From NCBI GenBank assembly GCA_913776825.1, contig CAJYPV010000010.1:1-64000 (forward strand): a DNA stretch of 64,000 nucleotides, in the 5' to 3' direction. Shown one piece after another: positions 27,053 through 36,320 of the stretch (position 1 is its first letter; each line of letters starts with the position of its first letter). Origin of the DNA: Burkholderiaceae bacterium (GTDB lineage Bacteria > Pseudomonadota > Gammaproteobacteria > Burkholderiales > Burkholderiaceae_C). The notes beneath the pieces are model-generated. The model saw nothing but the letters and a program-made list of their open reading frames with translations, did not search any database and had not been told where the DNA came from. The position numbers and the translations under genes are program-made.

Positions 27053-28469
27053 ATTGCGTTCGATGCGAAATTTCAAGCAGGTGGCGATTGCCACGCTCGT
27101 CCTGTCCGCGATGGCGGGCACCGCGTCGTGGGCGCAAGACACCGCACCCGCCGTCGTGGCGCAGGTGAGCACACCCGCCGCGCCGGCCACGGCCGCATCG
27201 GCCGCAGCGCCGAGCCGTCCCGCGCTCGAGCCCCGCACCCTCAAGCCCGGCGACTACATCGCCGCCGTGGTGAACTCCGACATCGTGGCGGCCTCGGAAG
27301 TCGTGCAGCGCACCGAGCGCATGCGTGACGAGGCCCGCCGCCGGGGCGACACGCCCACCCAGGAGCTGCTGCACAAGCAGGCGCTGGACAGCCTGATCGA
27401 TGAGCGGGTGCTGGTGACCTACGCACGTGAAAACGGACCGCGGGTCGACGAGCCGGAACTCGATCGCGTGGTGGCCAACGTGGCGACCCAGAACAAGCTG
27501 TCGATGGACGAGCTCAAGAAGCGTCTGGCCGCCGACGGCATCGACTTCCGCCGCTTCCGCGAGAACCTGCGCGACCAGATGCTGAGCGAGCGGGTGCGCG
27601 AGCGCGAGGTCCAGGGCCGCATCCGGGTGACCGACGGCGAAATCGACAAATACCTGGACGAGCGCCAGGCCGCGCTGCAGGACCGCGCGCAGATCAACAT
27701 CGCGCAGATCCTGGTGCCGGTGGCTGAAGACGCCTCGCCCACGCTGATCGCCGAACGCCGCGCGCGCGCCGAAGCGGCGCTGGAGCGGGTCAAGGCCGGT
27801 GAGGACTTCGCCAAGGTGGCCCGCGAGGTGTCGGAAGACGCCAACAAGGCCCGCGGTGGCGAGATCGGTCTGCGCAGCGGCGACAAGCTGCCGGATGTGT
27901 TCGTCGAGGCGGTGCGTGACCTCAAGCCCGGCGAGGTGCGGCCCACGCTGCTGCGCTCGGGCGCCGGCTTCCATGTGATGAAGCTCATCGAGCGTCAGAG
28001 CGGCGGCGCGTCGATCAACACCGTGGTGCAGACCCGTGCACGGCACATCCTGCTGCGTCCGTCGGAACAGCTGAGCCCGGAGCAGGCCACGCGTCGTCTG
28101 ACCGAGTTCAAGCGTGCGATCGAATCCGGCCGCGCCACCTTCGAGCAACTGGCGCGCGCCAACTCGGAAGACGGCAGCGCCCAGGAGGGCGGCGATCTGG
28201 GCTGGGTCTCTCCAGGCAGCTTCGTGCCGGAGTTCGAGGAAGCGATGGATGCGCTGCCGCTGAAGGGCATCTCCAATCCGGTGCCGTCGCGTTTCGGTGT
28301 CCACCTGATCCAGGTCATGGAGCGCCGCGACGTGGTGCTGGACAACAAGCAACTGCGTGACCAGGCCCGTCAGGCGCTGCGTGAGCGCAAGTACGACGAA
28401 GCCTATGGCGACTGGATGAAGGACCTGCGTGCGCGCGCCTTCGTCGAGACCCGCGAATGGCTGGACTGA
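27045..28469 (+). CDS. surA: Periplasmic chaperone/peptidyl-prolyl isomerase SurA
   Basis: Escorts unfolded outer-membrane proteins, LptD among them, to the BAM machinery. A signal peptide (MRNFKQVAIATLVLSAMAGTASWA) and an Ala/Pro-rich linker lead to the N-terminal chaperone domain (about residues 65-205). Two parvulin domains follow: the first around INIAQILVPV to GFHVMKLIER and the second around ARHILLRPSEQLS to GVHLIQVMERR. The second keeps the typical GGDLGWVSPG. The start at 27045 overlaps the lptD stop. An ATG at 27063 would start directly at the signal peptide and is equally possible. Confidence 0.92.
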   Translation: MTELRSMRNFKQVAIATLVLSAMAGTASWAQDTAPAVVAQVSTPAAPATAASAAAPSRPALEPRTLKPGDYIAAVVNSDIVAASEVVQRTERMRDEARRRGDTPTQELLHKQALDSLIDERVLVTYARENGPRVDEPELDRVVANVATQNKLSMDELKKRLAADGIDFRRFRENLRDQMLSERVREREVQGRIRVTDGEIDKYLDERQAALQDRAQINIAQILVPVAEDASPTLIAERRARAEAALERVKAGEDFAKVAREVSEDANKARGGEIGLRSGDKLPDVFVEAVRDLKPGEVRPTLLRSGAGFHVMKLIERQSGGASINTVVQTRARHILLRPSEQLSPEQATRRLTEFKRAIESGRATFEQLARANSEDGSAQEGGDLGWVSPGSFVPEFEEAMDALPLKGISNPVPSRFGVHLIQVMERRDVVLDNKQLRDQARQALRERKYDEAYGDWMKDLRARAFVETREWLD

Positions 28470-28489
28470 TCGTTCAAGGCTGAGTCGTC

Positions 28490-29257
28490 ATGGGACATGT
28501 CGCGCGCAAGCGCTTTGGTCAGCACTTCCTGACCGACAAGGCCGTCATCGGCGCCATCATCGATGCCATCGCCCCCGGTGAGAACCAGGCGCTGGTGGAG
28601 ATCGGCCCCGGTCTGGGCGCGATGACGCTGCCGCTGCTGGCCCAGCTGCCGGCCAGCAGCCAGCCGCTGACGGTGGTCGAGCTGGACCGCGATCTCGCGG
28701 CCCGTCTGCGCAAGCGCGGCGATCTGACCGTCATCGAATCCGACGTGCTGAAGGTGGACTTCGGTGCGCTGGCCACCGAGCGCGGCCAGCGTTTGCGGGT
28801 GGTCGGCAATCTGCCGTACAACATCTCGTCGCCGATCCTCTTCCATCTGCTGCAGTTCGTGGACCAGGTGGTCGATCAGACCTTCATGCTGCAAAAGGAA
28901 GTCGTGGACCGCATGGCCAGCGGGCCGGGCAGCAAGGATTACGGCCGGCTCAGCGTGATGCTGCAGTGGCGCTATCAGGTGGATGCGCTGTTCGACGTGC
29001 CGCCGGAAGCCTTCGATCCGCCGCCGCGGGTGAATTCCGCGATCGTGCGCATGGTGCCGCATGCGCAGCCTGCGGCGCTCGATGAAGCGCTGCTGAGCGA
29101 GATGGTGGCGGCCGCGTTCTCCCAACGCCGCAAGCTGCTGCGCCACAGCCTGGGCAAATGGCTGGACGCGCGCGGTTTCGAAGGCAGCTTCGATCTGCAG
29201 CGCCGTGCCGAGGAAGTCTCGGTGCAGGAGTTCGTCGCACTGGCGCAATCGCTCTGA
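28490..29257 (+). CDS. rsmA: 16S rRNA dimethyladenosine transferase RsmA (KsgA)
   Basis: Dimethylates the two adjacent adenines near the 3' end of 16S rRNA during small-subunit maturation, using SAM. The 255-residue protein shows [10 protein letters not shown], motif [15 protein letters not shown], the acidic motif [11 protein letters not shown], and the catalytic [10 protein letters not shown] (N-L-P-Y). The C-terminal domain includes [14 protein letters not shown] and [13 protein letters not shown]. It is 20 bp after surA. The pdxA gene often found between surA and rsmA is missing here. Confidence 0.95.
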   Translation: MGHVARKRFGQHFLTDKAVIGAIIDAIAPGENQALVEIGPGLGAMTLPLLAQLPASSQPLTVVELDRDLAARLRKRGDLTVIESDVLKVDFGALATERGQRLRVVGNLPYNISSPILFHLLQFVDQVVDQTFMLQKEVVDRMASGPGSKDYGRLSVMLQWRYQVDALFDVPPEAFDPPPRVNSAIVRMVPHAQPAALDEALLSEMVAAAFSQRRKLLRHSLGKWLDARGFEGSFDLQRRAEEVSVQEFVALAQSL

Positions 29258-29290
29258 GCGATCGCCGGGCGCGGGTCCGGCACCCAAGCA

Positions 29291-29324
29291 AAAGGCCTTC
29301 CGCATGCGGAAGGCCTTTGTTTTT
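29291..29324 (+). terminator. Rho-independent terminator of the lptD-surA-rsmA run
   Basis: A 28-bp perfect palindrome (29291-29318, arms AAAGGCCTTCCG/CGGAAGGCCTTT) is followed by TGTTTTT. On the minus strand it is followed by TGCTTGG, so it could also act weakly in that direction, where the RNase/barstar genes point. Confidence 0.88.
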
Positions 29325-29372
29325 CAGCGCACCGTCATCAGGCGGTCGCCGGTGTGCGCGTGGGGATCGATC

Positions 29373-29495
29373 TCAGGCGGCGTTGAGCCACATCGAGGTA
29401 TCGAACGCGCTGCACATCATCGGCATGTTCATGCCGAAGTTGGGGTTTGGATTGGTCTTGGTGCTCTTGAGCACCGGCTTCTCTGCGGGGGCCAC
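29373..29495 (-). CDS. Possible small protein downstream of barstar (40 aa, GTG start)
   Basis: An open frame of 40 codons begins at GTG (29495) with GAGG just before it. Composition is Asn/Pro/Met-rich and protein-like (STKTNPNPNFGMNMPMMCSA), ending SMWLNAA. It continues open upstream into the end of the barstar gene in another frame, so a frameshifted longer product is conceivable. I recognise no family. It could be a small protein of the RNase/barstar locus, a degraded remnant, or chance. Confidence 0.3.
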   Translation of the reverse strand: MAPAEKPVLKSTKTNPNPNFGMNMPMMCSAFDTSMWLNAA

Positions 29496-29502
29496 CTCAG
29501 TC

Positions 29503-29537
29503 GCCCGCTCCCATGACCCGATTTCTTGGGAGCGGGC
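29503..29537 (-). terminator. Strong hairpin at the barstar stop codon
   Basis: A perfect 11-bp stem (GCCCGCTCCCA / TGGGAGCGGGC) with a 13-nt loop begins at the last base of the barstar stop codon on the minus strand. There is no T-run after it, so it may be a transcript-stabilising 3' structure or a weak terminator. Confidence 0.5.
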
Positions 29538-29932
29538 TACTGAAAAGAATAGAAACAGCGGAACTGGACTTTCCGTTCTCCCCAGAAGTCGGCTGCTTCG
29601 CGGAAGACATCCAGCAACTGCTCGCGGGCTTCGCGGTCGAAACGCGCATGGTCGGGCAACTGATCCAGCACCACCACGAAACCAGGTTGGGCGCCGGACT
29701 TGTGGACCAGGTCGGTCATGCAGTCGTACAACGCATCCAGGTTCTTGCCGAAGTGAGCCGGGAACAGGAAGGCGCTGGCGATGAGCTCCAGCACATCCTG
29801 TTTGGTTTCCGCGGGCGACAGATTGGCATACAGGAAATGTTGGCCGGCATCATGGGCGGCCTGCATCAAGTCCTCTACCCGGTAGGCCCTGATGGCCTGC
29901 ACGATGTTGGGACGGACTGTCTGCAAAAGCAT
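29537..29932 (-). CDS. Barstar family ribonuclease inhibitor
   Basis: A 131-residue cytoplasmic protein with the barstar fold in its C-terminal ~85 residues. The FLFPAHFGKNLDALYDCMTDL block corresponds to barstar's inhibitory helix and loop (the FG.NLDALWDCLTG region, whose Asp blocks the RNase active site). The N-terminal ~40 residues (VRPNIVQAIRAYRVEDLMQ) are an extension relative to Bacillus barstar. AGGAGG lies 9 nt before the ATG, a strong ribosome-binding site. It starts 45 bp after the RNase gene stop, so the two are one operon. It would protect the producing cell from its own RNase before export. Confidence 0.88.
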   Translation of the reverse strand: MLLQTVRPNIVQAIRAYRVEDLMQAAHDAGQHFLYANLSPAETKQDVLELIASAFLFPAHFGKNLDALYDCMTDLVHKSGAQPGFVVVLDQLPDHARFDREAREQLLDVFREAADFWGERKVQFRCFYSFQ

Positions 29933-29976
29933 GGTCGCGTTCCTCCTAGATGGTCACAGATTGCGGTTCCGCCGGT

Positions 29977-30462
29977 TCACGGCGCGATCTTGCTGAAGCT
30001 CGCGTAGTGGTCGTCGGTGTAATAACAAGCATCAGGCTTCGTCGGGGGCTTGCCGCCGCACACCACCCGCCGGGCACCGCGATGGCGCAGGCCCGGGGTC
30101 TGGACGGTGTACTCTCGGTAATAGCCTCGTGCCTTGGCCGGCAACTGCCTCTCCCGGTTGCCGAACACGGTGCCATCCTTCTCGTAAGGGAAGGGGCCAC
30201 CGGACAGCACCAGGCGATAGGTCGATTGCGCTTCGGTCGGCAGCGCGGTCAAGGCCACCGTCTCGCCCCAGCGCTCTTTCGTGCTGCTGGAGGGTTGGTC
30301 TCGCGCCAGCGCGTGGCCGCCGACCAGCAGAGCGGCCGACACGGCGGCGGCGGTCCAGAACGAGCGGGAGATGGCCCCCGAGATCGCACTGGCGGTCGCG
30401 CCGCCCAGCGTGCCCAACCGACGCCAACCCACAGCGGTCACCGGCATCGACGGGGCCGGCAT
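29977..30462 (-). CDS. Secreted guanyl-specific ribonuclease (barnase/RNase Sa family)
   Basis: An extracellular or periplasmic endoribonuclease expected to cut RNA after guanine. The mature domain (about residues 65-161) shows GGPFPYEKDGTVFGNRE, GYYREYTVQTPG, RGARRVVCGG and YYTDDHYASF. The catalytic Glu (E117), Arg (R132) and His (H152) of the RNase Sa/barnase type are all present. Two Cys (C135, C146) may form a disulfide. Upstream lies a hydrophobic segment SFWTAAAVSAALLVGGHALA as signal peptide, preceded by an unusually long N-region. Start options are 30462 (GGAGG very close upstream), 30447, or further upstream. Its immediate partner is the barstar gene. Confidence 0.87.
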   Translation of the reverse strand: MPAPSMPVTAVGWRRLGTLGGATASAISGAISRSFWTAAAVSAALLVGGHALARDQPSSSTKERWGETVALTALPTEAQSTYRLVLSGGPFPYEKDGTVFGNRERQLPAKARGYYREYTVQTPGLRHRGARRVVCGGKPPTKPDACYYTDDHYASFSKIAP

Positions 30463-30850
30463 GGCCTCCAACCCTGACGGGGCGGGCCCTGACTTTTCGA
30501 GCCAAAACACGGGTTTACCCTGAATCCTGAAGCCGAAATGGTACAGAAAGGCCTCGTCATACTCAAGCCAGGGTCTGCCACCATGCCTGAAAATGCGGCA
30601 TTGTGAGCATGCGCACACATTCGCTGAAAGCGAGCAGAAGCGCCAGAGTCATGGTCACGAAACCCTCTGGTGAGCCGCTACAAACTTTTTGTGAATCGGG
30701 GGTGAAGCCCGCCGAATTAATGACCTTAAAACAGGATTGACGGCCAGGATCGAATGATCGACGCCGCCTGACATTCTGCCCGCTGGCTTTCGCCATGCGG
30801 CATCCCGGCGGCTCGAATCGACGCTTCGCGGCCGTGGTTGCCGGCGTCAG
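30463..30850. other. Gene-free stretch upstream of the RNase gene
   Basis: About 390 bp that by eye look richer in A/T than the flanks, notably around 30690-30735. I see no convincing gene. A 77-codon minus-strand frame (30563-30796) has no family match that I recognise. The stretch presumably holds the RNase/barstar promoter. Confidence 0.4.
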
Positions 30851-30881
30851 AAACGCCGAAGCCGCCCTCAGGCGGCTTCGG
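30851..30881 (-). terminator. Rho-independent terminator of maeB
   Basis: A perfect 11-bp stem (CCGAAGCCGCC at 30856-30866, GGCGGCTTCGG at 30871-30881) with loop CTCA is followed on the minus strand by CGTTTCT, a short U-tract. It lies about 30 bp after the maeB stop. Confidence 0.75.
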
Positions 30882-30910
30882 TGCGGGGCCGTCGAGCGGC
30901 CTGGCGGGGA

Positions 30911-33208
30911 TCAGCGGGCGGCGTTGGCGTCCGCGACGGTCAGCGCCGTCATGTTGACGATCCGGCGCACGGTGGCGGACGGCGTCAGCACATGCACCGG
31001 CTTGGCCGCGCCCAGCAGCACCGGGCCGATGGCGATGCCGCCGCCGGCGGCCGTCTTCAACAGGTTGTAGCTGATGTTGGCGGCATCGATGTTGGGCATG
31101 ACCAGCAGATTGGCCTCGCCGGTCAGCGTGCTGTTGGCCATGACCTGCTGGCGATAGGCCGGATCCAGCGCGGCGTCGCCGTGCATTTCACCGTCGGCTT
31201 CCAGCCAGGGAGCGGTCTGCTGGATCAGCGCCAGCGCTTCGCGCATCTTGACGGCCGACGGGCAGTTGCTCGAGCCGAAGTTGCTGTGCGAGAGCAGCGC
31301 CGCCTTCGGCCGCAGACCGAAGCGCATCATTTCCTCGGCGGCCATGATGGTGATCTCGGCGATCTGCTCGGCGGTCGGGTCGTAGTTCACATGCGTGTCG
31401 ACCAGCATCACCTGGCGACCCGGCAGGATGAGGCCGTTCATGCAGGCGAAATTCTTGACGCCGGGACGCTTGCCGATGACCTGGTCGATGTACTGCAGGT
31501 GCATCGCGGTGTTGCTCCAGGTGCCGCACAGCATGCCGTCGACTTCACCCTTGTGCAGCATCATGGCGCCGATCAGCGTCAGGCGGCGGCGCATCTCGAT
31601 CTTGGCCAGCTGCTGGGTGACGCCCTTGCGCTCGGTCATCTGCAGATAGGTCTGCCAGTAGTCGCGATAGCGATGGTCGAACTCGGTGTTCACCAGGTCG
31701 TAATCGCGACCTTCCTGCAGGCGCAGGCCGAAGCGCTCGCAGCGCTGGGCGATGACCTGCGGCCGGCCGATCAGCGTCGGACGGGCCAGGCCTTCGTCCA
31801 CCACCACCTGCACCGCGCGCAGCACCCGTTCCTCTTCGCCTTCGGCATAGGCGACCCGCTTGTGCTGGGCGCGCTTGGCGATCTGGAAGATGGGCTTCAT
31901 CGTCGTGCCGGAGGCATAGACGAAGCTCTGCAGCTTCTCGATGTAGGCATTCATGTCGGCGATCGGGCGCTGGGCCACGCCCGACGCTTCCGCCGCCATC
32001 GCCACCGCCGGCGCGATCTTGATCATCAGGCGCGGATCGAACGGCTTGGGGATCAGGTACTCGGGCCCGAAGCTCAGGTTGGCGCCGGCGTAGGCGGCGG
32101 CGACCACCTCGCTCTGCTCGGCCTGGGCCAGTTCCGCGATCGCGCGCACGGCGGCGATTTCCATCTCGTCATTGATGGTGGTGGCGCCGCAATCCAGCGC
32201 GCCGCGGAAGATGTACGGGAAGCACAGGACGTTGTTGACCTGGTTCGGATAGTCGGTCCGGCCGGTGGCCATGATGGCGTCGTCGCGGACCTGCTTGACT
32301 TCTTCCGGCAGGATTTCCGGCGTCGGATTGGCCAGCGCGAAGATGATCGGCTTCGGCGCCATCGTGGCGACCATGTCGGCCTTCAGCACGCCGCCGGCGG
32401 ACAGGCCCAGGAACACGTCCGCATCCTTGATCACGTCGCGCAGGCTGCGGGCGTCGGTCGGTTGGGCGTAGACCGCCTTGTCCGGATCCATCAGTTCGGT
32501 GCGGCCTTGATAGACCACGCCGGCCAGGTCGGTCACCCAGATGTTTTCGCGGGGCAGGCCGACCTTCACCAGCAGATTCAAGCAGGCGAGGGCGGCGGCA
32601 CCCGCGCCGGACGTCACCAGTTTGACCTGCTTGATGTCCTTGCCCTGAACCTTCAGGCCATTGAGCAGGCCGGCGCTGACCACGATCGCGGTGCCGTGCT
32701 GGTCATCATGGAAGACCGGAATCTTCATCCGCTTGCGCAATTCCCGCTCCACATAGAAGCAGTCCGGCGCCTTGATGTCTTCCAGGTTGATGCCGCCAAA
32801 GGTCGGCTCGAGCGCGGCGATGACGTCGACCAGCTTGTCCAGGTCGTTCTTCTCGTCGATCTCCAGGTCGAAGACATCGATGCCGGCGAACTTCTTGAAC
32901 AGGACGCCCTTGCCTTCCATCACCGGCTTGGAGGCCAGCGGGCCGATGTCGCCCAGTCCCAGCACGGCGGTGCCGTTGCTGATGACGGCCACCAGGTTGC
33001 CGCGCGAGGTGTAGCGGAAGGCGTTGGCCGGATCCGCGACGATCTCTTCGCACGCCGCGGCCACGCCCGGCGAGTAAGCCAGCGCCAGATCGCGCTGGTT
33101 GATCAGTTGCTTGGTCGGCGCGATGGCAATCTTGCCCGGCGTCGGAAACTCGTGGTATTCGAGGGCGGCCTGACGCAACTGCGCGCTTTTTTGTTCGGAC
33201 GTGGGCAT
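30911..33208 (-). CDS. maeB: NADP-dependent malic enzyme MaeB (malic enzyme-phosphotransacetylase hybrid)
   Basis: Oxidatively decarboxylates malate to pyruvate, supplying NADPH and pyruvate during growth on organic acids. The 765-residue length and three-part build match MaeB. The malic N-domain ([26 protein letters not shown]) is followed by an NAD(P)-binding domain ([27 protein letters not shown]). The C-terminal half resembles phosphotransacetylase ([32 protein letters not shown]) and is thought to be regulatory. The ATG at 33208 fits the family start; the frame continues upstream without homology. It is divergent from a two-component pair. Confidence 0.94.
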   Translation of the reverse strand: MPTSEQKSAQLRQAALEYHEFPTPGKIAIAPTKQLINQRDLALAYSPGVAAACEEIVADPANAFRYTSRGNLVAVISNGTAVLGLGDIGPLASKPVMEGKGVLFKKFAGIDVFDLEIDEKNDLDKLVDVIAALEPTFGGINLEDIKAPDCFYVERELRKRMKIPVFHDDQHGTAIVVSAGLLNGLKVQGKDIKQVKLVTSGAGAAALACLNLLVKVGLPRENIWVTDLAGVVYQGRTELMDPDKAVYAQPTDARSLRDVIKDADVFLGLSAGGVLKADMVATMAPKPIIFALANPTPEILPEEVKQVRDDAIMATGRTDYPNQVNNVLCFPYIFRGALDCGATTINDEMEIAAVRAIAELAQAEQSEVVAAAYAGANLSFGPEYLIPKPFDPRLMIKIAPAVAMAAEASGVAQRPIADMNAYIEKLQSFVYASGTTMKPIFQIAKRAQHKRVAYAEGEEERVLRAVQVVVDEGLARPTLIGRPQVIAQRCERFGLRLQEGRDYDLVNTEFDHRYRDYWQTYLQMTERKGVTQQLAKIEMRRRLTLIGAMMLHKGEVDGMLCGTWSNTAMHLQYIDQVIGKRPGVKNFACMNGLILPGRQVMLVDTHVNYDPTAEQIAEITIMAAEEMMRFGLRPKAALLSHSNFGSSNCPSAVKMREALALIQQTAPWLEADGEMHGDAALDPAYRQQVMANSTLTGEANLLVMPNIDAANISYNLLKTAAGGGIAIGPVLLGAAKPVHVLTPSATVRRIVNMTALTVADANAAR

Positions 33209-33512
33209 GGAAGGACTCAATCTGGTGGGCCACGACGGCGGGGCCTGGGCGCCTCCATCCAGCGGCTGAATCAGCATGCGGGACGGGTCGGGGATTGTAG
33301 GAGTCCACCTGACCACCGTCAGTGCGGACTATGCGTATCCTGCATGCGGCACTGCCGCGACGGGATACGCGAAACTGCGCATCCCGACCGATGGCCTCGG
33401 CGCCATACTGCCGGGCCCAACCCACGGGCTGCCGGCCCCCCGCTGCGTTCGGGCGTCTTCCGTCCGCTTCGCGGCGCCATCTTCCCGCTCCCGACGCGCT
33501 TTTCGCTCCCTG
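33209..33512. other. Divergent intergenic region between maeB and the histidine kinase gene
   Basis: About 300 bp carrying both promoters. I see no clear -35/-10 pair and no obvious operator palindrome. The histidine kinase frame is open back to 33276, so part of this region could be coding if the kinase starts earlier. Confidence 0.35.
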
Positions 33513-35597
33513 ATGCCCAAGCCGATGCCCTCCCCATCGCTGACCCCTCCCATGCTGCGCCCGCGCCGCTGGCGACGCGCCTTGTTGTGGGGCGCGCTGG
33601 TGGCCTTGCTGCTGATCGCCCAAACCTTGCTGGTCGCGCTGACGCTGAATTACGAAGCGTCCCGGGCGCTGGAGGAATCGGAGCAGACGGCGGCGGAAGT
33701 CGTCGCGCGCAGCAAGCAACTGGTCGGGCGCGATCTGCAGGGCCTGCAGGGCCTGATGTGGGCGCAGGACGAAGACTGGCGCGACAACGCCGCCAGCCTG
33801 ATGCGCCAGACCCGCATCCTGATGCGCATCGAGCTGCGCGACGAGCAGCGCCGGGTGCAGCGCATCGTCAACACGCCGTATTCGCCGCCGCTCTTCGCGC
33901 GGTTGGGACGCGACCAGCTGCAACTGGAAACGGAAGTGGCCTGCGCCACCGCGCTGCGCCAGGGCACGCCGCTGTTCTCGCGGTCCTACTTCGTTCCGCT
34001 GCCGGGCGGGGACGGGCTGGAAGTGACCGACCTCTGCCTGCCGCGGGTGCGTGCGGGCGAGCCGCCGTCGTATGTGGTGGCGACGCTGGGTCTGCGTCCG
34101 CTGCTGGAGGAATCGGTCGGGCAGGAGCAGGCGCGGGCCTTCGAGATGTCCTTCGTCGAAGGCGACGGCACCCGGCTGGCGCGCATCGGCCTGACGCGCG
34201 GCAGCGGCTACTACCTGGCCGAGCGACTGCTGGACCTGCCGGGGCTGAGCCTGCAGTTGCGCGTCGACAGCGCCACCGGCAAGCCCAAGTTGATTCCAAA
34301 TCTGGCCACCGCGCTGGTGATGGGACTGTCGCTGGTGCTGTTCGCGCTGGTGCTGGTCCTGGCGCGTGATGGTCGCCGGCGCGCGCAAGCGGAGCATGCG
34401 CTGGCGGAAGCGCTGGCCTTCCGTCAGGCGATGGAGAACTCGCTGATCACCGGCCTGCGCGCGCGGGACCTGGACGGCAACATCAGCTATGTGAATCCCG
34501 CCTTCTGCGCGATGGTGGGCTATGCGGCGGAAGAGCTGGTCGGCACCGGCCGACCGCCGCAGGCGCCGCCCTACTGGCCGCCCGAATTCATCGAGGAATA
34601 CTGGCGACGTCACCATGACCGCGAAGCCCGCTGGGAAGCCGGCCTGCCGCCACGCGAAGGCTTCGAGACCGTCTTTGCGCGCAGCTCCGGCGAGCGCTTC
34701 CCGGTGATGATCTACGAGGCGCCGCTGCTCAACGCCGAAGGCCAGCAGACCGGCTGGATGAGCGCGGTGCTGGACCTGAGCGCGCAGCGCAAGGTCGAGG
34801 AACTCTCGCGTCAGCAGCAGGAGCGGCTGCAGGCCACCGCGCGTCTGGCGACGGTCGGTGAAATGGCCTCGTTGCTGAGCCATGAACTCAATCAACCGCT
34901 GGCGGCCATCGCCAGTTATGCGACGGCGTCGATCAACCTGATGGTGCGCGAGGGCGATGATCCCCAGACGCCGGCCATGGTGCGCCAGGCCGTGACCCGC
35001 ATTGCCGAGCAGGCGGAGCGGGCCGGCCGGGTGATCAAGAGCGTGCATGACTTCGTGCGCCGGCGCGAGCAGTCGCGCGAGTGGGTGCAGGCCGACCAAC
35101 TGGTGGATGCGGTCCTGCCGCTGGTGCGACTGCAGGCGCGCAAGAGCGGCACCCGCATCGAGCTGGATGTGCCGCGCGGCCTGCCGCGGGTGCGCTGCGA
35201 CCGGACCATGGTGGAGCAGGTGCTGTTGAACCTCACCCGCAATGCGATCCAGGCCATGGACGGCGCCACGCCGCTGGCGGATCGGGTGCTGATCCTGCGG
35301 GTGCGCCCGCTGCAGCCGCGCTGGCTGAGCTTCGCGGTGCTGGACCATGGGCCCGGCATTCCGGCCGAAGTGGCGCGTCAGTTGTTCACGCCGTTCTTCA
35401 CCACCCGCAGCGAGGGCATGGGGCTCGGCCTGAGCCTGTGCCGCACCGTGGTCGAGCAACACGGCGGCGCGATGGATTTCGACAGCCGCAGTGCGCCCGA
35501 TTCGCCCACCGGGACCGAGTTCCGATTCAGCCTGCCGTGCGAGGATGCGGCTGGCGGATCGCCCCGACCCGCTGTCGTTGGAGAGCCCTCCCCATGA
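33513..35597 (+). CDS. PAS-containing sensor histidine kinase (DctS/FixL-like)
   Basis: A membrane sensor of about 694 residues. Two membrane helices (ALLWGALVALLLIAQTLLVAL near 24-44, and ALVMGLSLVLFALVLVLA near 268-285) flank a periplasmic sensor domain. A cytoplasmic PAS domain follows (about residues 300-420; SYVNPAFCAMVGYAAEELVG). The kinase core has the H-box LLSHELNQPLAAIASYA (H457), N-box LLNLTRNAIQAM, G1 DHGPGIP and G2 GMGLGLSLCRTVVEQHGG. The layout matches C4-dicarboxylate sensors of the DctS type. With maeB divergent next door, sensing of malate-like acids is a fair inference. The start is uncertain (33513, 33525 or 33552). Confidence 0.82.
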   Translation: MPKPMPSPSLTPPMLRPRRWRRALLWGALVALLLIAQTLLVALTLNYEASRALEESEQTAAEVVARSKQLVGRDLQGLQGLMWAQDEDWRDNAASLMRQTRILMRIELRDEQRRVQRIVNTPYSPPLFARLGRDQLQLETEVACATALRQGTPLFSRSYFVPLPGGDGLEVTDLCLPRVRAGEPPSYVVATLGLRPLLEESVGQEQARAFEMSFVEGDGTRLARIGLTRGSGYYLAERLLDLPGLSLQLRVDSATGKPKLIPNLATALVMGLSLVLFALVLVLARDGRRRAQAEHALAEALAFRQAMENSLITGLRARDLDGNISYVNPAFCAMVGYAAEELVGTGRPPQAPPYWPPEFIEEYWRRHHDREARWEAGLPPREGFETVFARSSGERFPVMIYEAPLLNAEGQQTGWMSAVLDLSAQRKVEELSRQQQERLQATARLATVGEMASLLSHELNQPLAAIASYATASINLMVREGDDPQTPAMVRQAVTRIAEQAERAGRVIKSVHDFVRRREQSREWVQADQLVDAVLPLVRLQARKSGTRIELDVPRGLPRVRCDRTMVEQVLLNLTRNAIQAMDGATPLADRVLILRVRPLQPRWLSFAVLDHGPGIPAEVARQLFTPFFTTRSEGMGLGLSLCRTVVEQHGGAMDFDSRSAPDSPTGTEFRFSLPCEDAAGGSPRPAVVGEPSP

Positions 35598-36247
35598 AGC
35601 CGCCGTCCCTGCCAATGGTCTACCTCGTCGATGACGAAGAGGTGGTGCGTGATGCGTTGTCCTGGCTGCTGCGCTCCCGACGGCTGCTGTCCGAAGGCTT
35701 CGGCAGCGCGGAGGCGTTTGAATCGATGCTGGATGCGCTGCCCCGCCAGGGTCGCGACTGGCCCAGCGCGCCGAGTTGCCTGCTGCTCGATGTGCGCATG
35801 CCTGGCATGAGCGGCCTCGCGCTGTTCGAGCGGCTGATCGAGCGCGGCCTGCTGCAAACCCTGCCGGTGGTCTTCCTCACCGGTCATGGCGATGTGCCGA
35901 CGGCGGTCGCCGCGGTCAAGCAGGGCGCGTATGACTTCGTCGAGAAGCCGTTCTCCGACAACGCGCTGGTGGATCGGGTGGAGCAGGCGCTGGCGGTCAG
36001 CGCAGCGGCGATCGAAGCGCGCGACCAGCATGCGGCGCTCGGGCAGCGCGTCGGCGAGCTCACCGAGCGCGAGCGCGAGGTGATGCAACTGGTGGTGCAA
36101 GGACTGCCCAACAAGCTGATCGCCGATCAGCTCAACATCAGCGTGCGGACCGTCGAGGTGCACCGCGCCCGGGTGTTCGAAAAGATGGATGTGAAGTCCG
36201 CAGTCGAGCTGTCGAATCTGCTGCGAGGCGCTGGCACCAGCGCATGA
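35594..36247 (+). CDS. FixJ/NarL-type response regulator
   Basis: A 217-residue partner of the preceding kinase, its start overlapping the kinase stop (ATGA). The receiver domain shows DD at 13-14, the phospho-acceptor D66 in LLLDVRMPGMSG, and the K in VEKPFSD. The C-terminal LuxR-type HTH (LTEREREVMQLVVQGLPNKLIADQLNISVRTVEVHR) binds DNA. In the DctSR/FixLJ class such regulators activate transport or metabolic genes. Whether maeB is a target is not shown by the sequence. Confidence 0.88.
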   Translation: MKPPSLPMVYLVDDEEVVRDALSWLLRSRRLLSEGFGSAEAFESMLDALPRQGRDWPSAPSCLLLDVRMPGMSGLALFERLIERGLLQTLPVVFLTGHGDVPTAVAAVKQGAYDFVEKPFSDNALVDRVEQALAVSAAAIEARDQHAALGQRVGELTEREREVMQLVVQGLPNKLIADQLNISVRTVEVHRARVFEKMDVKSAVELSNLLRGAGTSA

Positions 36248-36320
36248 CGGGCGACTGCGTCGCGCGCGGTCCTGCTCGATTCAGGGCGGTGCGCGGCGCC
36301 GCGCAGCGACAATGCCGCCC

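Noticed and set aside
24152..27244. Open frame of about 1030 codons on the minus strand opposite lptD
   Set aside because: A high-GC antisense frame with Arg/Gly/His/Gln-rich content and no domain. The plus strand carries clear LptD motifs.
30563..30796. 77-codon minus-strand frame upstream of the RNase gene
   Set aside because: No family features and no clear ribosome-binding site. It overlaps the likely promoter of the RNase gene.
30881..34369. Open frame of about 1160 codons on the plus strand opposite maeB
   Set aside because: Antisense shadow of maeB. The sequence is low-complexity and spans the maeB promoter into the kinase gene in the wrong frame.
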